From NCBI RefSeq assembly GCF_001613465.1, contig NZ_BDCK01000015.1, positions 372,001-436,000 on the forward strand: DNA of 64,000 bases, read 5' to 3'. This document shows positions 35,522-44,261 of the stretch, piece by piece. This DNA is from Nocardia niwae NBRC 108934 = DSM 45340. GTDB lineage: Bacteria > Actinomycetota > Actinomycetes > Mycobacteriales > Mycobacteriaceae. How positions within the stretch are numbered: position 1 is the stretch's first letter; each line of letters opens with the position of its first letter. The position numbers and the translations under genes were made by a program. Below the pieces are notes generated by a model that saw only the letters and a list, made by a program, of their open reading frames with translations, did no database searches and was not told the DNA's origin.

Positions 35522-36208
35522 ATGACCGGTGCTGCCGACCCGACACCGCGTGAATCCGCGCACGACGACGACGTCGACCCGCGCAAGTTGCGCTCCCGCG
35601 CCAGACTGCTGGACGCCGCGACCGCGCTGTTGAAATCCGGTGGACTGGAGGCGGTCACGATCGAGGCGGTCACGACCATGTCGAAGGTCGCGCGCACCAC
35701 GCTGTACCGGCATTTCGACAACGCCATGCAACTGCGCGCCGCCACACTCGAGCGTCTGCTTCCTCCGGTGATCGAGGCGGCTCCCGGTGGTCCGCTCCGG
35801 CAGCGGCTGATCGACTTGCTCAGCAGGCAGTCCGCAGTCGTCAACGAGGCCCCGCTGCAGGTCTCCACGCTGGCCTGGCTGGCGACCGGGGAGCGCGGTG
35901 AACCCGGCGCGGGGCCCGCGTTCACGTCGCTGCGCCGGCGGCTCATCGAGCAGTACCGCAAGCCGTTCGACCAACTGTTCGGCGAGCCGGACGTGCGCGC
36001 CCAGCTCGGCGATCCGGACGTGACGTTCGCGCTGACCCAGCTCGTCGGCCCGATCGTCTTCGCCAGGCTGGTCGGACTCCCGCCGGTCACTCCCGCCGAT
36101 TGCGCGCGGCTGGTCGATGATTTCCTGACCGCACGGGCGAGTGACCGCGACCGCCGCACAGCCGAGCGGGCCGGACGCGTGGACGAGGCCGAACCGAACG
36201 GCAGGTAG
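35522..36208 (+). CDS. TetR-family transcriptional regulator
   Basis: A 228-residue repressor. The helix-turn-helix is at about residues 20-65 (RARLLDAATALLKSGGLEAV, then SKVARTTLYRHFDN). The ligand domain is helical and variable. It probably controls the divergent MFS pump. Upstream GGAGGA lies 11 nt from the ATG. Its stop is immediately before the cobalamin riboswitch of cobN. Confidence 0.9.
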   Translation: MTGAADPTPRESAHDDDVDPRKLRSRARLLDAATALLKSGGLEAVTIEAVTTMSKVARTTLYRHFDNAMQLRAATLERLLPPVIEAAPGGPLRQRLIDLLSRQSAVVNEAPLQVSTLAWLATGERGEPGAGPAFTSLRRRLIEQYRKPFDQLFGEPDVRAQLGDPDVTFALTQLVGPIVFARLVGLPPVTPADCARLVDDFLTARASDRDRRTAERAGRVDEAEPNGR

Positions 36209-36210
36209 CA

Positions 36211-36300
36211 TCGGCGTGCTCGGCGGACGACGAGGAAACCGGTGGAAGTCCGGTGCGGTCGCGCCACTGTAGAAAGCCAGACCCTCCCGGCGAGCAGCGA
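36211..36300 (+). promoter_or_regulatory. Cobalamin riboswitch controlling cobN (compact form)
   Basis: The conserved core reads GAGGAAACCGGTGGAAGTCC, then GGTGCGGTCGCGCCACTGTA and AAAGCCAGACCC. TGCTCG (36217-36222) and CGAGCA (36291-36296) can close the outer stem. The element is only about 90 nt. Its variable arms are short, as in class II aptamers. The Shine-Dalgarno GAGGAAGG (36324-36331) and GTG start lie within the next 45 nt, so ligand binding could block translation of cobN. Confidence 0.9.
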
Positions 36301-36340
36301 ACCCCCCGATGGGCGCGTCACCCGAGGAAGGCTGCCACCC

Positions 36341-39300
36341 GTGATTGTGCTGTTGTCCACGTCCGACACCGATCTGCTCAGTGCCCGCGCCAGCGGCGCC
36401 GACTACCGTTGGGGCAATCCGGCTCGCCTGCTGGTCGACGACCTGCCCGGCGTGCTCGACGGCGCCGATCTGGTGATCGTGCGCATCCTCGGCGGCAAGC
36501 GGGCCTGGGAGGATGGGCTGGAGGCACTGCGCGCCAGCGGGATTCCGCTCGTGGCGCTCGGCGGCGAGATCGCCCCCGACGCCGAGCTGATGGAATGCTC
36601 CACCGTCCCGGGCGGCGTCGCGGCCGACGCGCACAACTACCTCGCCGCCGGTGGCCCCGAGAACCTGCGCCAGCTGCACAATTTCCTGTCCGACACCGTG
36701 CTGCTGACCGGCCACGGCTTCGAGCCGCCGGTCCAGTTGCCGAGTTGGGGCGAACTGGACCGGGTCGCCGCCGAGCAGTCCGACGGGCCGACCGTGGCGG
36801 TGATCTACTACCGCGCGCAGCATCTGGCGGGCAACACCGCCTACGTCGACGCCTTGTGCACCGCGATCGAACAGGCGGGCGCGCGGGCGCTGCCGCTGTA
36901 CTGCGCGTCGCTGCGCACCGCCGAACCCGAATTGCTCTCCACCCTGCGCCGGGCCGACGCGCTGGTGGTGACGGTGCTGGCCGCGGGCGGCACGAAGCCC
37001 GCCACCGCGTCGGCGGGCGGCGAAGACGAGGCTTGGGATGTCGGCGCGCTCGCCGACCTGGATGTGCCCATCCTGCAAGGACTGTGCCTGACCACCGGCC
37101 GCGCCCAGTGGGAGGCCAACGACGACGGGCTGTCACCCCTGGACGTCGCCACCCAGGTGGCCGTACCGGAATTCGATGGACGAATCATCACGGTCCCGTT
37201 CTCGTTCAAGGAGTTCGACGCCGACGGCCTGTCCACCTACGTCCCCGATCCCGAGCGCGCCGCCCGGGTCGCGGGCATCGCTACGCGCTACGCGCGGCTG
37301 CGCCACATCCCCGCCGCGGACAAGCGCATCGCGCTCATGCTGTCGGCCTATCCGACCAAGCACGCCCGCATCGGCAACGCCGTCGGACTGGACACCCCGG
37401 CCAGCGCCATCCGCCTGCTCACCGAGATGCGCGCCGCCGGATACGATCTCGGCGCCCCCGGCGAAGTACCCGGTCTGGACGAGCAGGATGGTGACGCCCT
37501 CATCCACGCGTTGATCGCGGCGGGCGGCCAGGACCCGGACTGGCTCACCGCCGAGCAGCTCGAGGGCAATCCGATCCGCATCGGCGCGGCCACCTACACG
37601 GCCTGGTTCGACACCCTCCCCGAGGACCTGCGGGACGCGGTCGTGGCAGCGTGGGGCCCGCCGCCGGGAGAACTGTACGTCGACCGCTCGTCCGACCCGG
37701 ACGGCGAGATCGTCATCGCGGCCCTGCGTTTCGGCAATGTCGTGCTCATGGTGCAGCCGCCGCGTGGCTTCGGCGAGAACCCCGTCGCGATCTACCACGA
37801 CCCCGATCTGCCGCCGAGTCACCACTATCTGGCGGCCTACCGGTGGCTCAGCGCACCCGAAGGTTTCGGGGCCGACGCGATGGTGCATCTGGGAAAGCAC
37901 GGAAACCTGGAGTGGCTGCCGGGTAAGACGCTGGGCATGTCGGCCTCCTGTGGCACCGACGCGGCCCTCGGCGACCTGCCGCTGATCTATCCCTTCCTGG
38001 TGAACGACCCCGGTGAGGGCACCCAGGCCAAGCGGCGCGCGCACGCCACCCTGGTGGATCACCTGATCCCGCCGATGGCCCGGGCCGAAAGCTACGGTGA
38101 CATCTCACGTCTCGAGCAACTGCTCGACGAGCACGCCAACATCTCCGCGCTCGACCCCGCCAAGCTGCCCGCCGTCCGCCAGCAGATCTGGACGCTGATG
38201 CGCGCCGCCAAGATGGACCACGACCTCGGCCTCACCGAGCGCCCGGACGAGGACTCCTTCGACGACATGCTGCTGCACGTCGACGGCTGGCTGTGCGAGA
38301 TCAAGGACGTGCAGATCCGCGACGGCCTGCACGTCCTCGGACAGGCCCCGGCGGGAGAGAGCGAACTCGACCTGGTGCTGGCCATGCTTCGCGCGCGCCA
38401 GTTGTGGGGCGGTGAGCGCACCGTGCCCGGCCTGCGGGAAGCCCTCGGTCTCGACGAGTCCGGCGGGGAGGCGCGCGAGCGCGTGGACGCGGTCGAGGAC
38501 CGCGCACGGGCGCTGGTCGCGGCCTTGCAGGCGGCGGACTGGTCGCCCGGCGCGGTCGACGACCTCACCGACAACTCCGACGTCCGCCGGGTGCTGCGGT
38601 TCGCGGCCACCGAGGTCGTTCCGCGCCTGCGGCAGACCGGCGTCGAGATCGAGCGGGTACTGCACGCGCTCGACGGCGGGTTCATCCCGGCCGGCCCGAG
38701 CGGTTCGCCGTTGCGCGGGCTGATCAACGTCCTGCCCACCGGACGCAATTTCTACTCGGTCGACCCGAAGGCGGTCCCGTCCCGGTTGGCCTGGGAGACC
38801 GGGCAGGCCATGGCGGAATCCCTGCTCGACCGCTATCGCGCCGACCATGGCGAATACCCTCGGTCGGTGGGCCTGTCGATCTGGGGCACCTCCGCCATGC
38901 GCACCTCGGGCGACGACATCGCCGAAGTCCTGGCACTGCTGGGCGTCCGGCCGGTCTGGGACGAGGCGAGCCGCCGGGTCAGCGCGCTCGAGGTGGTCTC
39001 GCTCGCGGAGCTGGGCCGTCCCCGCATCGATGTCACGGTGCGCATCAGCGGCTTCTTCCGGGACGCCTTCCCGCACGTGCTCGCCCTGCTGGACGATGCG
39101 GTCCGCCTGGTCGCCGACCTGGACGAGCCCGGCGAGACGAATTACGTGCGGGCGCATGCCGAGGCGGATCTCGCCGAGCACGGCGATCGGCGGCGCGCCA
39201 CCACCCGCATCTTCGGCTCCAAGCCCGGCACCTACGGGGCGGGTCTGCTGCAGTTGATCGATGCGAAGAGCTGGCGTACCGACGACGACCTCGCCGCGGT

Positions 39301-39916
39301 GTACACGGCCTGGGGCGGCTACGCCTACGGGCGCGACCTCGACGGCGCGCCCGCCGCCGAGGACATGCGAGGCGCGTATCGCCGTATCGCCGTGGCCGCC
39401 AAGAACACCGACACCCGCGAGCACGACATCGCCGATTCCGACGACTATTTCCAGTTCCACGGCGGCATGGTCGCGACGGTGCGCGCGCTGACGGGCAAGA
39501 ACCCGGAGGCCTACATCGGTGACAGCACCCGCCCGGACGCGGTGCGCACCCGGACGCTGTCGGAGGAGACGGCGCGGGTGTTCCGGGCCCGCGTGGTGAA
39601 CCCCCGGTGGCTCGAAGCCATGCGCAGGCACGGTTACAAGGGCGCCTTCGAAATGGCGGCGACTGTCGACTACCTGTTCGGCTACGACGCCACCACCAAC
39701 GTGGTGGCCGATTGGATGTACGAAAAGCTGACGGAGAGCTACGTTTTCGACGAGGTCAACCGGAAGTTCATGGAGCAGTCGAATCCGTGGGCGCTGCACG
39801 GCATCGCCGAGCGGCTGCTGGAGGCGGTCGAGCGGAAACTGTGGGAACACCCCGAACAGGACACGCTCGATCGGTTGCGGCAGGTCTATCTGGAGACCGA
39901 GGGCGAGTTGGAATAG
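36341..39916 (+). CDS. cobN: Cobaltochelatase subunit CobN
   Basis: The 1191-residue large subunit of the aerobic, ATP-dependent chelatase that inserts Co2+ into hydrogenobyrinate a,c-diamide. It starts VIVLLSTSDTDLLSARASGA, the usual CobN N-terminus. Conserved blocks are HLGKHGNLEWLPGK (about residues 516-529), NFYSVDPKAVPSRLAWETG (about 802-820), WGTSAMRTSGDDIAE and FGSKPGTYGAGL. The frame is open upstream but runs into the riboswitch, so GTG 36341 with GAGGAAGG 9 nt before is the real start. The ATPase partner subunits are not in the window. Confidence 0.96.
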   Translation: MIVLLSTSDTDLLSARASGADYRWGNPARLLVDDLPGVLDGADLVIVRILGGKRAWEDGLEALRASGIPLVALGGEIAPDAELMECSTVPGGVAADAHNYLAAGGPENLRQLHNFLSDTVLLTGHGFEPPVQLPSWGELDRVAAEQSDGPTVAVIYYRAQHLAGNTAYVDALCTAIEQAGARALPLYCASLRTAEPELLSTLRRADALVVTVLAAGGTKPATASAGGEDEAWDVGALADLDVPILQGLCLTTGRAQWEANDDGLSPLDVATQVAVPEFDGRIITVPFSFKEFDADGLSTYVPDPERAARVAGIATRYARLRHIPAADKRIALMLSAYPTKHARIGNAVGLDTPASAIRLLTEMRAAGYDLGAPGEVPGLDEQDGDALIHALIAAGGQDPDWLTAEQLEGNPIRIGAATYTAWFDTLPEDLRDAVVAAWGPPPGELYVDRSSDPDGEIVIAALRFGNVVLMVQPPRGFGENPVAIYHDPDLPPSHHYLAAYRWLSAPEGFGADAMVHLGKHGNLEWLPGKTLGMSASCGTDAALGDLPLIYPFLVNDPGEGTQAKRRAHATLVDHLIPPMARAESYGDISRLEQLLDEHANISALDPAKLPAVRQQIWTLMRAAKMDHDLGLTERPDEDSFDDMLLHVDGWLCEIKDVQIRDGLHVLGQAPAGESELDLVLAMLRARQLWGGERTVPGLREALGLDESGGEARERVDAVEDRARALVAALQAADWSPGAVDDLTDNSDVRRVLRFAATEVVPRLRQTGVEIERVLHALDGGFIPAGPSGSPLRGLINVLPTGRNFYSVDPKAVPSRLAWETGQAMAESLLDRYRADHGEYPRSVGLSIWGTSAMRTSGDDIAEVLALLGVRPVWDEASRRVSALEVVSLAELGRPRIDVTVRISGFFRDAFPHVLALLDDAVRLVADLDEPGETNYVRAHAEADLAEHGDRRRATTRIFGSKPGTYGAGLLQLIDAKSWRTDDDLAAVYTAWGGYAYGRDLDGAPAAEDMRGAYRRIAVAAKNTDTREHDIADSDDYFQFHGGMVATVRALTGKNPEAYIGDSTRPDAVRTRTLSEETARVFRARVVNPRWLEAMRRHGYKGAFEMAATVDYLFGYDATTNVVADWMYEKLTESYVFDEVNRKFMEQSNPWALHGIAERLLEAVERKLWEHPEQDTLDRLRQVYLETEGELE

Positions 39917-39950
39917 CGGACCTCGCCCTCCCTGCTTCTCTGGACGTTTG

Positions 39951-39980
39951 CCGAAAACCCTGTCTTGCAAGACATTTCGG
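39951..39980. promoter_or_regulatory. Palindrome between cobN and the glycine-zipper paralog
   Basis: TGTCTTGCAAGACA (39961-39974) is a perfect 14-bp palindrome, flanked by CCGAAA (39951-39956) and TTTCGG (39975-39980). It could be the cobN terminator stem or an operator; the very short loop favours a protein site. Confidence 0.55.
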
Positions 39981-40017
39981 GCATGCTCAAGTGCCGGAAA
40001 TGGTGATGCGCAACGTC

Positions 40018-40023
40018 TATAAT
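40018..40023 (+). promoter_or_regulatory. Consensus -10 (TATAAT) of the glycine-zipper paralog
   Basis: A perfect TATAAT in GC-rich DNA, 65 bp before the ATG, implying a leader of about 55 nt. No clear -35; CGGAAA sits at 17-bp spacing. Confidence 0.6.
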
Positions 40024-40087
40024 CGCTAGTGTTTCACGGCTGTACCCAGGTAACGACAGATCGAATCTGCTGAGGATGGGAAGGCTC

Positions 40088-40612
40088 ATGAAGTTCAGAG
40101 AATTGGTTGCGACCACGCTGCTGACCATCGCCGCCACCGGCGTGACCGCGGCGACCGCGTACGGGCAAGCCGAAATCTACGACCCCGCGGTGAGCGGAAA
40201 CGACAGCGGCGTCGCCTACACCGCGTCCGTCGCGCCCGACCGCACGAGCGCCGCGGTGACGCTCACCGACGGGACGTTCGCCCGCACGCCGGAGGGGGTC
40301 GCGGTGCTGGGGCCCGACGGGTCGGTCGTGACCACCGTGCCGACGACCATGGTGTCCATGTTCGGTCAGCAGGTCGAAGTCGCTCCCGACATCGACGCGG
40401 CCGGAACGACATTGACTTTGACTCCGGTCGGAGCCGCCATCCCGGAACCGGGCGCGCCGCAGTTCATCGGTGATGCCACGACCACGCTGGGCGGGGTGGC
40501 GATCGGGTGTGCCATCGGGGCGCTGGTCGGTCTCGTCTTCTTCATCGTCGGGGTCTTCCCCGGCTGCGTGGTCGGCGGTCTCATCGGCGCTGCCGCGGGC
40601 GCCAGCCGATAG
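40088..40612 (+). CDS. Secreted glycine-zipper protein, paralog of the gene between cobL and cobK
   Basis: A 174-residue protein. A signal peptide (FRELVATTLLTIAATGVTAA, cleavage near AYG-QA) precedes a beta-rich domain with GVAYTASV, GTFARTPEG, VVTTVPTTMV and TLTLTPVG. The C-terminal Gly-rich hydrophobic zipper comprises GGVAIGCAIGALVGLVFFIV and then GVFPGCVVGGLIGAAAG. It has two Cys in that segment, which the first paralog lacks. Function unknown. It has its own TATAAT promoter and a GGGAAGG ribosome binding site. It lies directly after cobN and ends in a convergent terminator. Confidence 0.85.
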   Translation: MKFRELVATTLLTIAATGVTAATAYGQAEIYDPAVSGNDSGVAYTASVAPDRTSAAVTLTDGTFARTPEGVAVLGPDGSVVTTVPTTMVSMFGQQVEVAPDIDAAGTTLTLTPVGAAIPEPGAPQFIGDATTTLGGVAIGCAIGALVGLVFFIVGVFPGCVVGGLIGAAAGASR

Positions 40613-40640
40613 CGCGGGACCGACCCGCGGTCGTCGGCTT

Positions 40641-40675
40641 CGGCCGTGCCCGGCGCCTGGCGTCGAGCACGGCCG
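40641..40675. terminator. Bidirectional terminator hairpin
   Basis: CGGCCGTGC (40641-40649) and GCACGGCCG (40667-40675) are perfect arms around a 17-nt loop, between the convergent glycine-zipper and WYL-regulator genes. Confidence 0.6.
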
Positions 40676-40706
40676 TTCGCTTGCGATCCGGGGATTCGAT
40701 CTGCCG

Positions 40707-41666
40707 CTATCCCCGTCCGGATGCCCGCTGGAAACGTGCGGCGGTGGCGGCGAGTTGTTCGGCCAGCGCGGGGGAGTCCAGGATCTCGAACTCGACATCG
40801 GCGAGCCCGAGATACAGCGTCAGCAGCCGGGGCGAGTCCGAACCGACGTGCGCGACACAGTGTTCCGGCCCGTCCGGCGTCACCTCCACCGCCGCAGGAA
40901 GCCGGGCCCGGATCACCTCGGCGGGGGCGGCCATACGTACCCGGGCGCGGTAGCGCCAGGTGGCGGCGCCAACGCCGCGCTGGACCCGCTCGGCGATCTC
41001 CTCCTCGGACACGGCGCGAGGCGTGAACCGCGGCCCGTTCGGAATCTTCGGCGTGATCCGGTCGAGGCGGAAGGTACGCCAGTCGCCGCGCTCCACATCC
41101 CACGCGACGAGGTACCAGCGGCCCCACCAATGCACCATCCGGTGCGGCTCGGCATCGCGGCCGGACCGGGCGCCGCCATGGCTTTCGTAGTCGAAGCGCA
41201 ACCGCTCGCTCGCCCGGATCGCACCCGCCACCGCGGTGAGCACCGCCGCGTCCACAGTCGACCGTCCGCCGCCGGGCACGTGCACGGTGGCCGCCGTCAG
41301 CGTCTCGACCCGGTGCCGCAGTCGCGACGGCAGCACCTGCTGCAGTTTCGCCAGCGCCCGCACCGACGTCTCCTCGATGCCGGTGACCGCGCCGTTGGCG
41401 GCGGTGACCAGCCCTACGGCCACTGCGACGGCCTCGTCGTCGTCCAGCAGCAACGGCGGCAATGCCGACCCGGCTCCGAGCCGGTAGCCGCCCGCGACAC
41501 CGGGCGTGGCATGCACGGGGTACCCGAGCGTTCGCAGCCGCTCGACATCGGTGCGGACGGTCCGAGTGGACACACCAAGCCTGTCCGCCAGCGCGGGCCC
41601 GGTCCAGTCGCCGCGGAGTTGCAACAGCGACAGCAGCCGCAACAGGCGTGCGGAAGTTTCCAGCAT
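40707..41666 (-). CDS. YafY-type WYL-domain transcriptional regulator
   Basis: A 319-residue regulator. The N-terminal HTH_11 (about residues 5-60) includes LADRLGVSTRTVRTDVERLR and GVAGGYRLGAG. The WYL domain near residues 170-200 has HWWGRWYLVAWDVERGDWRTF, and a WCX-like tail follows. It is a different subtype from PafB/PafC. The ligand is unknown. A CATGAT hexamer lies 6 nt before the ATG. It follows the P450 gene on the same strand after a terminator-like hairpin. Confidence 0.9.
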   Translation of the reverse strand: MLETSARLLRLLSLLQLRGDWTGPALADRLGVSTRTVRTDVERLRTLGYPVHATPGVAGGYRLGAGSALPPLLLDDDEAVAVAVGLVTAANGAVTGIEETSVRALAKLQQVLPSRLRHRVETLTAATVHVPGGGRSTVDAAVLTAVAGAIRASERLRFDYESHGGARSGRDAEPHRMVHWWGRWYLVAWDVERGDWRTFRLDRITPKIPNGPRFTPRAVSEEEIAERVQRGVGAATWRYRARVRMAAPAEVIRARLPAAVEVTPDGPEHCVAHVGSDSPRLLTLYLGLADVEFEILDSPALAEQLAATAARFQRASGRG

Positions 41667-41688
41667 CGCTCGATCATGACAGCCGTCA

Positions 41689-41705
41689 CGGAAGCTTTTC
41701 TTCCG
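41689..41705 (-). terminator. Terminator hairpin after the P450 gene
   Basis: CGGAAG (41689-41694) and CTTCCG (41700-41705) pair around a CTTTT/AAAAG loop, 10 bp beyond the P450 stop on the minus strand. Confidence 0.5.
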
Positions 41706-41714
41706 CGATGACCG

Positions 41715-43067
41715 TCATCCCGCCTGTGTCATGCACGGCTCCACGGTGAAATCGAGTCCGAAGTTGTTCAAGGTGACCGGCAGCGGAGCGTCGGGGTTCG
41801 GCCGCGGTGTGGACCGCAGCCGGAAGTCGGCGGAGGTCAACAGGTGCGCGAGCAGCGTGCTTGTCACGAACAGCACCAGGTTGCGGCCGGGGCAGTCGGC
41901 GGGTCCCGCGCTGAAAGGCACGAGCTGGGGATACCGCTCCGCGCGGCCGTCGAGCCAGATCTCCGGGGCGAACTGGTCGGCGAACGGCAGGAGCTCGGCA
42001 TCCCGGTGGAACGCGGCCACCGCGATCATGAGGGCCGCGCCCGCCGCGATGGTGAAGCGTTCGTCGCCCTCGCGCCACTGCGTGTCGGCGGTGATGTCGC
42101 GCAGCAACATGGGCGTGGTCGGCCACAGCCGCACCGACTCCAGCACGCAGGCGCGCAGGTAGCCGCGCAGGTCGACGCGGTCCGGGTCGACGGCGTCGGC
42201 GAGCGCGCGGGCATGGTGCTCGGGATGGGTGCTCAGCACCGCCAGCGCACGGCTCAGCGCGATGCCCGCCGCATCGAAAGCGAACAACCAGTGCGGTATC
42301 TGCCCGACGGGATCGGTGGCCCCGCCCGCGGGCACGGCGGCCAGCGCCCCGGCAAGGCTGTCCGGCGGCGCGGACTCCACGTGCCGGTAGAGCCGATTGG
42401 TGAACTGGTCGCGCTGTCTGCGGTGCGCGGGCGCCAGGAACGACCAGTTGCCCGCCGAGCGCAGGCGGGACAGTTCGTCGGTGAGCACGGTGTCGTCGCG
42501 TCCACGCTCGCCCAGCACGATCCGCCGTACCAGCCGCCACCATCGGGTCGTGAACTGCCGCGCATCCAGGTGACCGCGGTGCAGGGCCGACACGATCAGC
42601 TCGCGGGCCTCCTCCGCGATGGCCTCGGCGAACGGGCCGGCCAGGCGATGCAGCGGTTCGGCCGAGTCCAGCGCGGCCTCGTTCACGGCCCGGCGCTGGT
42701 CACGGATCGGGCCCTCGGACAGCAGGACGCCGTGTGGCTGGAACTGGCGCAGTGCGGCGCGCTTCTCGCGATTGGCCGGGTGGAACGGTGTCGGCGCGTC
42801 GGCCAGCACCCGCCCGACGTCGTGCGGATCCAGGATGACCACGATCCGGCGCCCCGGCACCACGAGCTCGACCGGGCCCGCGCCGAACTCGCGCCGCAAC
42901 TGCCGCACGCGTTCGATCGCCCGCGAATCGGCCCCCGTGCGTTCCAGCAAACCGAGCACCGGCCGGCGCCGCGCGATGACCCCCGAGGCGACCGAGGCGA
43001 ATCCGAGATCCGCCAACGCCGCCACCGCGGGCACTCCCACCAGTCGGTGTTCGCGGTTGTCTGCCAT
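41715..43067 (-). CDS. Cytochrome P450
   Basis: A 450-residue P450. The I-helix region is FAFDAAGIALSRAL (about residues 238-251), the ExxR motif ESVRLW is near residue 298 and the heme-binding loop FSAGPADCPGRNL is near residues 377-389, with the Cys ligand. The usual acidic-Thr pair of the I-helix is replaced by A-A-G-I-A, as in some fatty-acid or peroxygenase-like P450s. No ferredoxin or reductase gene is adjacent. The ATG has GGGAGGAGG upstream. The substrate is unknown. Confidence 0.9.
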   Translation of the reverse strand: MADNREHRLVGVPAVAALADLGFASVASGVIARRRPVLGLLERTGADSRAIERVRQLRREFGAGPVELVVPGRRIVVILDPHDVGRVLADAPTPFHPANREKRAALRQFQPHGVLLSEGPIRDQRRAVNEAALDSAEPLHRLAGPFAEAIAEEARELIVSALHRGHLDARQFTTRWWRLVRRIVLGERGRDDTVLTDELSRLRSAGNWSFLAPAHRRQRDQFTNRLYRHVESAPPDSLAGALAAVPAGGATDPVGQIPHWLFAFDAAGIALSRALAVLSTHPEHHARALADAVDPDRVDLRGYLRACVLESVRLWPTTPMLLRDITADTQWREGDERFTIAAGAALMIAVAAFHRDAELLPFADQFAPEIWLDGRAERYPQLVPFSAGPADCPGRNLVLFVTSTLLAHLLTSADFRLRSTPRPNPDAPLPVTLNNFGLDFTVEPCMTQAG

Positions 43068-43092
43068 ACGGCCTCCTCCCGGTGCGCTCAGA

Positions 43093-43107
43093 TCGGCACG
43101 GTGCCGA
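43093..43107. promoter_or_regulatory. Palindrome upstream of the P450 gene
   Basis: TCGGCAC-G-GTGCCGA, 7-bp arms, 26 bp before the P450 start. A second repeat (CCGGG 43111-43115, CCCGG 43122-43126) follows. It may be an operator or the terminator of the upstream STAS gene. Confidence 0.4.
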
Positions 43108-43184
43108 CGACCGGGCACATACCCGGCGACGCGAGGTCGAAACCGCGGCGGGGTCCGGGCGGCACCGAGAGGGCGCCGGGGAAG

Positions 43185-43553
43185 CTAGCTCGGGGCCTGG
43201 GTCTCGTCCACCGCGAGCGCGGCCTCGACGGAGTCGAACACCGTGAGCAAGCGGTCCAGCGCGGTGACCTCGATCGGCCTGCGCGCCGCGTCGCTGGGGA
43301 CGACCCGCAAGCCGCCGGAGCCGGTGGCCTCGGAAGCCGCCAACAGGACGCTGAGACCGGCGGAGCCGAGGAACCCGACGTTCGACATGTCCACCACGAC
43401 CGCGGCCGGTTCATCGCGCAGGGCCTCGTCGAGCGCTGATTGCAAGCGTGGCGCGGACGCCATGTCGATCTCGCCGTGCACGGTGACCACCACCGTGTCC
43501 TCCGCCGACCGCACCTCGACCTCCAGCGCTCGGGGCGCGCTTTCGGAACTCAC
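43185..43553 (-). CDS. STAS-domain anti-sigma factor antagonist
   Basis: A 122-residue STAS protein with VVVTVHGEIDMASAPRLQSA near residues 16-35 and VVVDMSNVGFLGSAGLSVLL near 54-73. The Ser in the FLGSAGL loop is in the position phosphorylated by anti-sigma kinases in SpoIIAA-type proteins. No kinase or sigma gene is adjacent, so it may act with a distant partner-switching system. The GTG start has GGGAGGTGG 4-9 nt upstream; the open frame further upstream is not conserved. Confidence 0.88.
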   Translation of the reverse strand: MSSESAPRALEVEVRSAEDTVVVTVHGEIDMASAPRLQSALDEALRDEPAAVVVDMSNVGFLGSAGLSVLLAASEATGSGGLRVVPSDAARRPIEVTALDRLLTVFDSVEAALAVDETQAPS

Positions 43554-44003
43554 AATCCACCTCCCGTGCCGGCGACGCGTCCTCGGCAGTACGCCACGTC
43601 GACCTCTCCGGTTCGCTCCTCTTACGCACGCAGGGTGCGGCGCAGAGCGCGAGCATTCCGCGGCCAACTTACCCCATCGCGGCTGAAGGCGATCACACTG
43701 TGCGTCGCCCTCCTCGCACCGGGCGGCAATGGCGTAGCGGAAGTTGCGGTCGCCCAGGTTCGGCGACCTCCGCTTCGCCCGGCCGCTGCGCGAGAGGTGT
43801 GCGCTGCCGGACCGTGATCTCTACCAAGTCATCACACAGGCGCAGCAGCGGGAACCTCGGCGGCTGGGCGCCCTGCGGCAGCCCGCATGCCGCCTCCCGG
43901 ACAGGCGAACGCCGCCGCCGGGGTTCGGAGTTCCTGTGCGGAGTGTCCGAACTCACGGCGGCGGCGACGAATTCGAGCGGTGGGCCGCTCTCGCGCGGTG
44001 TCG
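43554..44003. other. 450-bp stretch without a recognisable gene
   Basis: Neither strand shows a convincing coding frame; the open frames are short, Arg/Pro-rich and unlike any family I know. An inverted repeat (GTTCGGA 43923-43929, TCCGAAC 43946-43952) is present. The STAS promoter should lie at the left end. Confidence 0.5.
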
Positions 44004-44261
44004 CTATTGCGGCCAAGTTCCGGTGAGCGATTCGTAGCCCGTCGCGCCCGCGCGATCGATCGCGGCCTTGACCAAGCCGAATACTGCGCCCTGCAATGCC
44101 GCGGCGAACAGCACCTCGCGCCAGGAATGATCCCGTGCGGTAGAAGTCGGCGCCTGCTCCTCACCCGTGATCTGTCGCCACACCTTGGTGAACACGGCGT
44201 TCGCCGCGAGGCCGCCGAGCACGCTGATCACCAGGCCGAGTGGTTTGTAGAGCGTCTTCAT
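44004..44261 (-). CDS. DUF4235 membrane protein
   Basis: An 85-residue protein with the DUF4235 pattern: MKTLYKPLGLVISVLGGLAA as the first membrane helix, FTKVWRQITGEE, then WREVLFAAALQGAVFGLVKA as the second helix. Function unknown. The ATG overlaps the stop of the DUF3618 gene by 4 bases, making the last gene of a three-gene membrane operon. Confidence 0.88.
   Translation of the reverse strand: MKTLYKPLGLVISVLGGLAANAVFTKVWRQITGEEQAPTSTARDHSWREVLFAAALQGAVFGLVKAAIDRAGATGYESLTGTWPQ

Noticed and set aside
43744..44037. Possible 97-residue plus-strand protein
   Set aside because: Arg/Pro-rich, no ribosome binding site, no recognisable motif except a lone CRYCGQ near its end; it overlaps the end of the DUF4235 gene.
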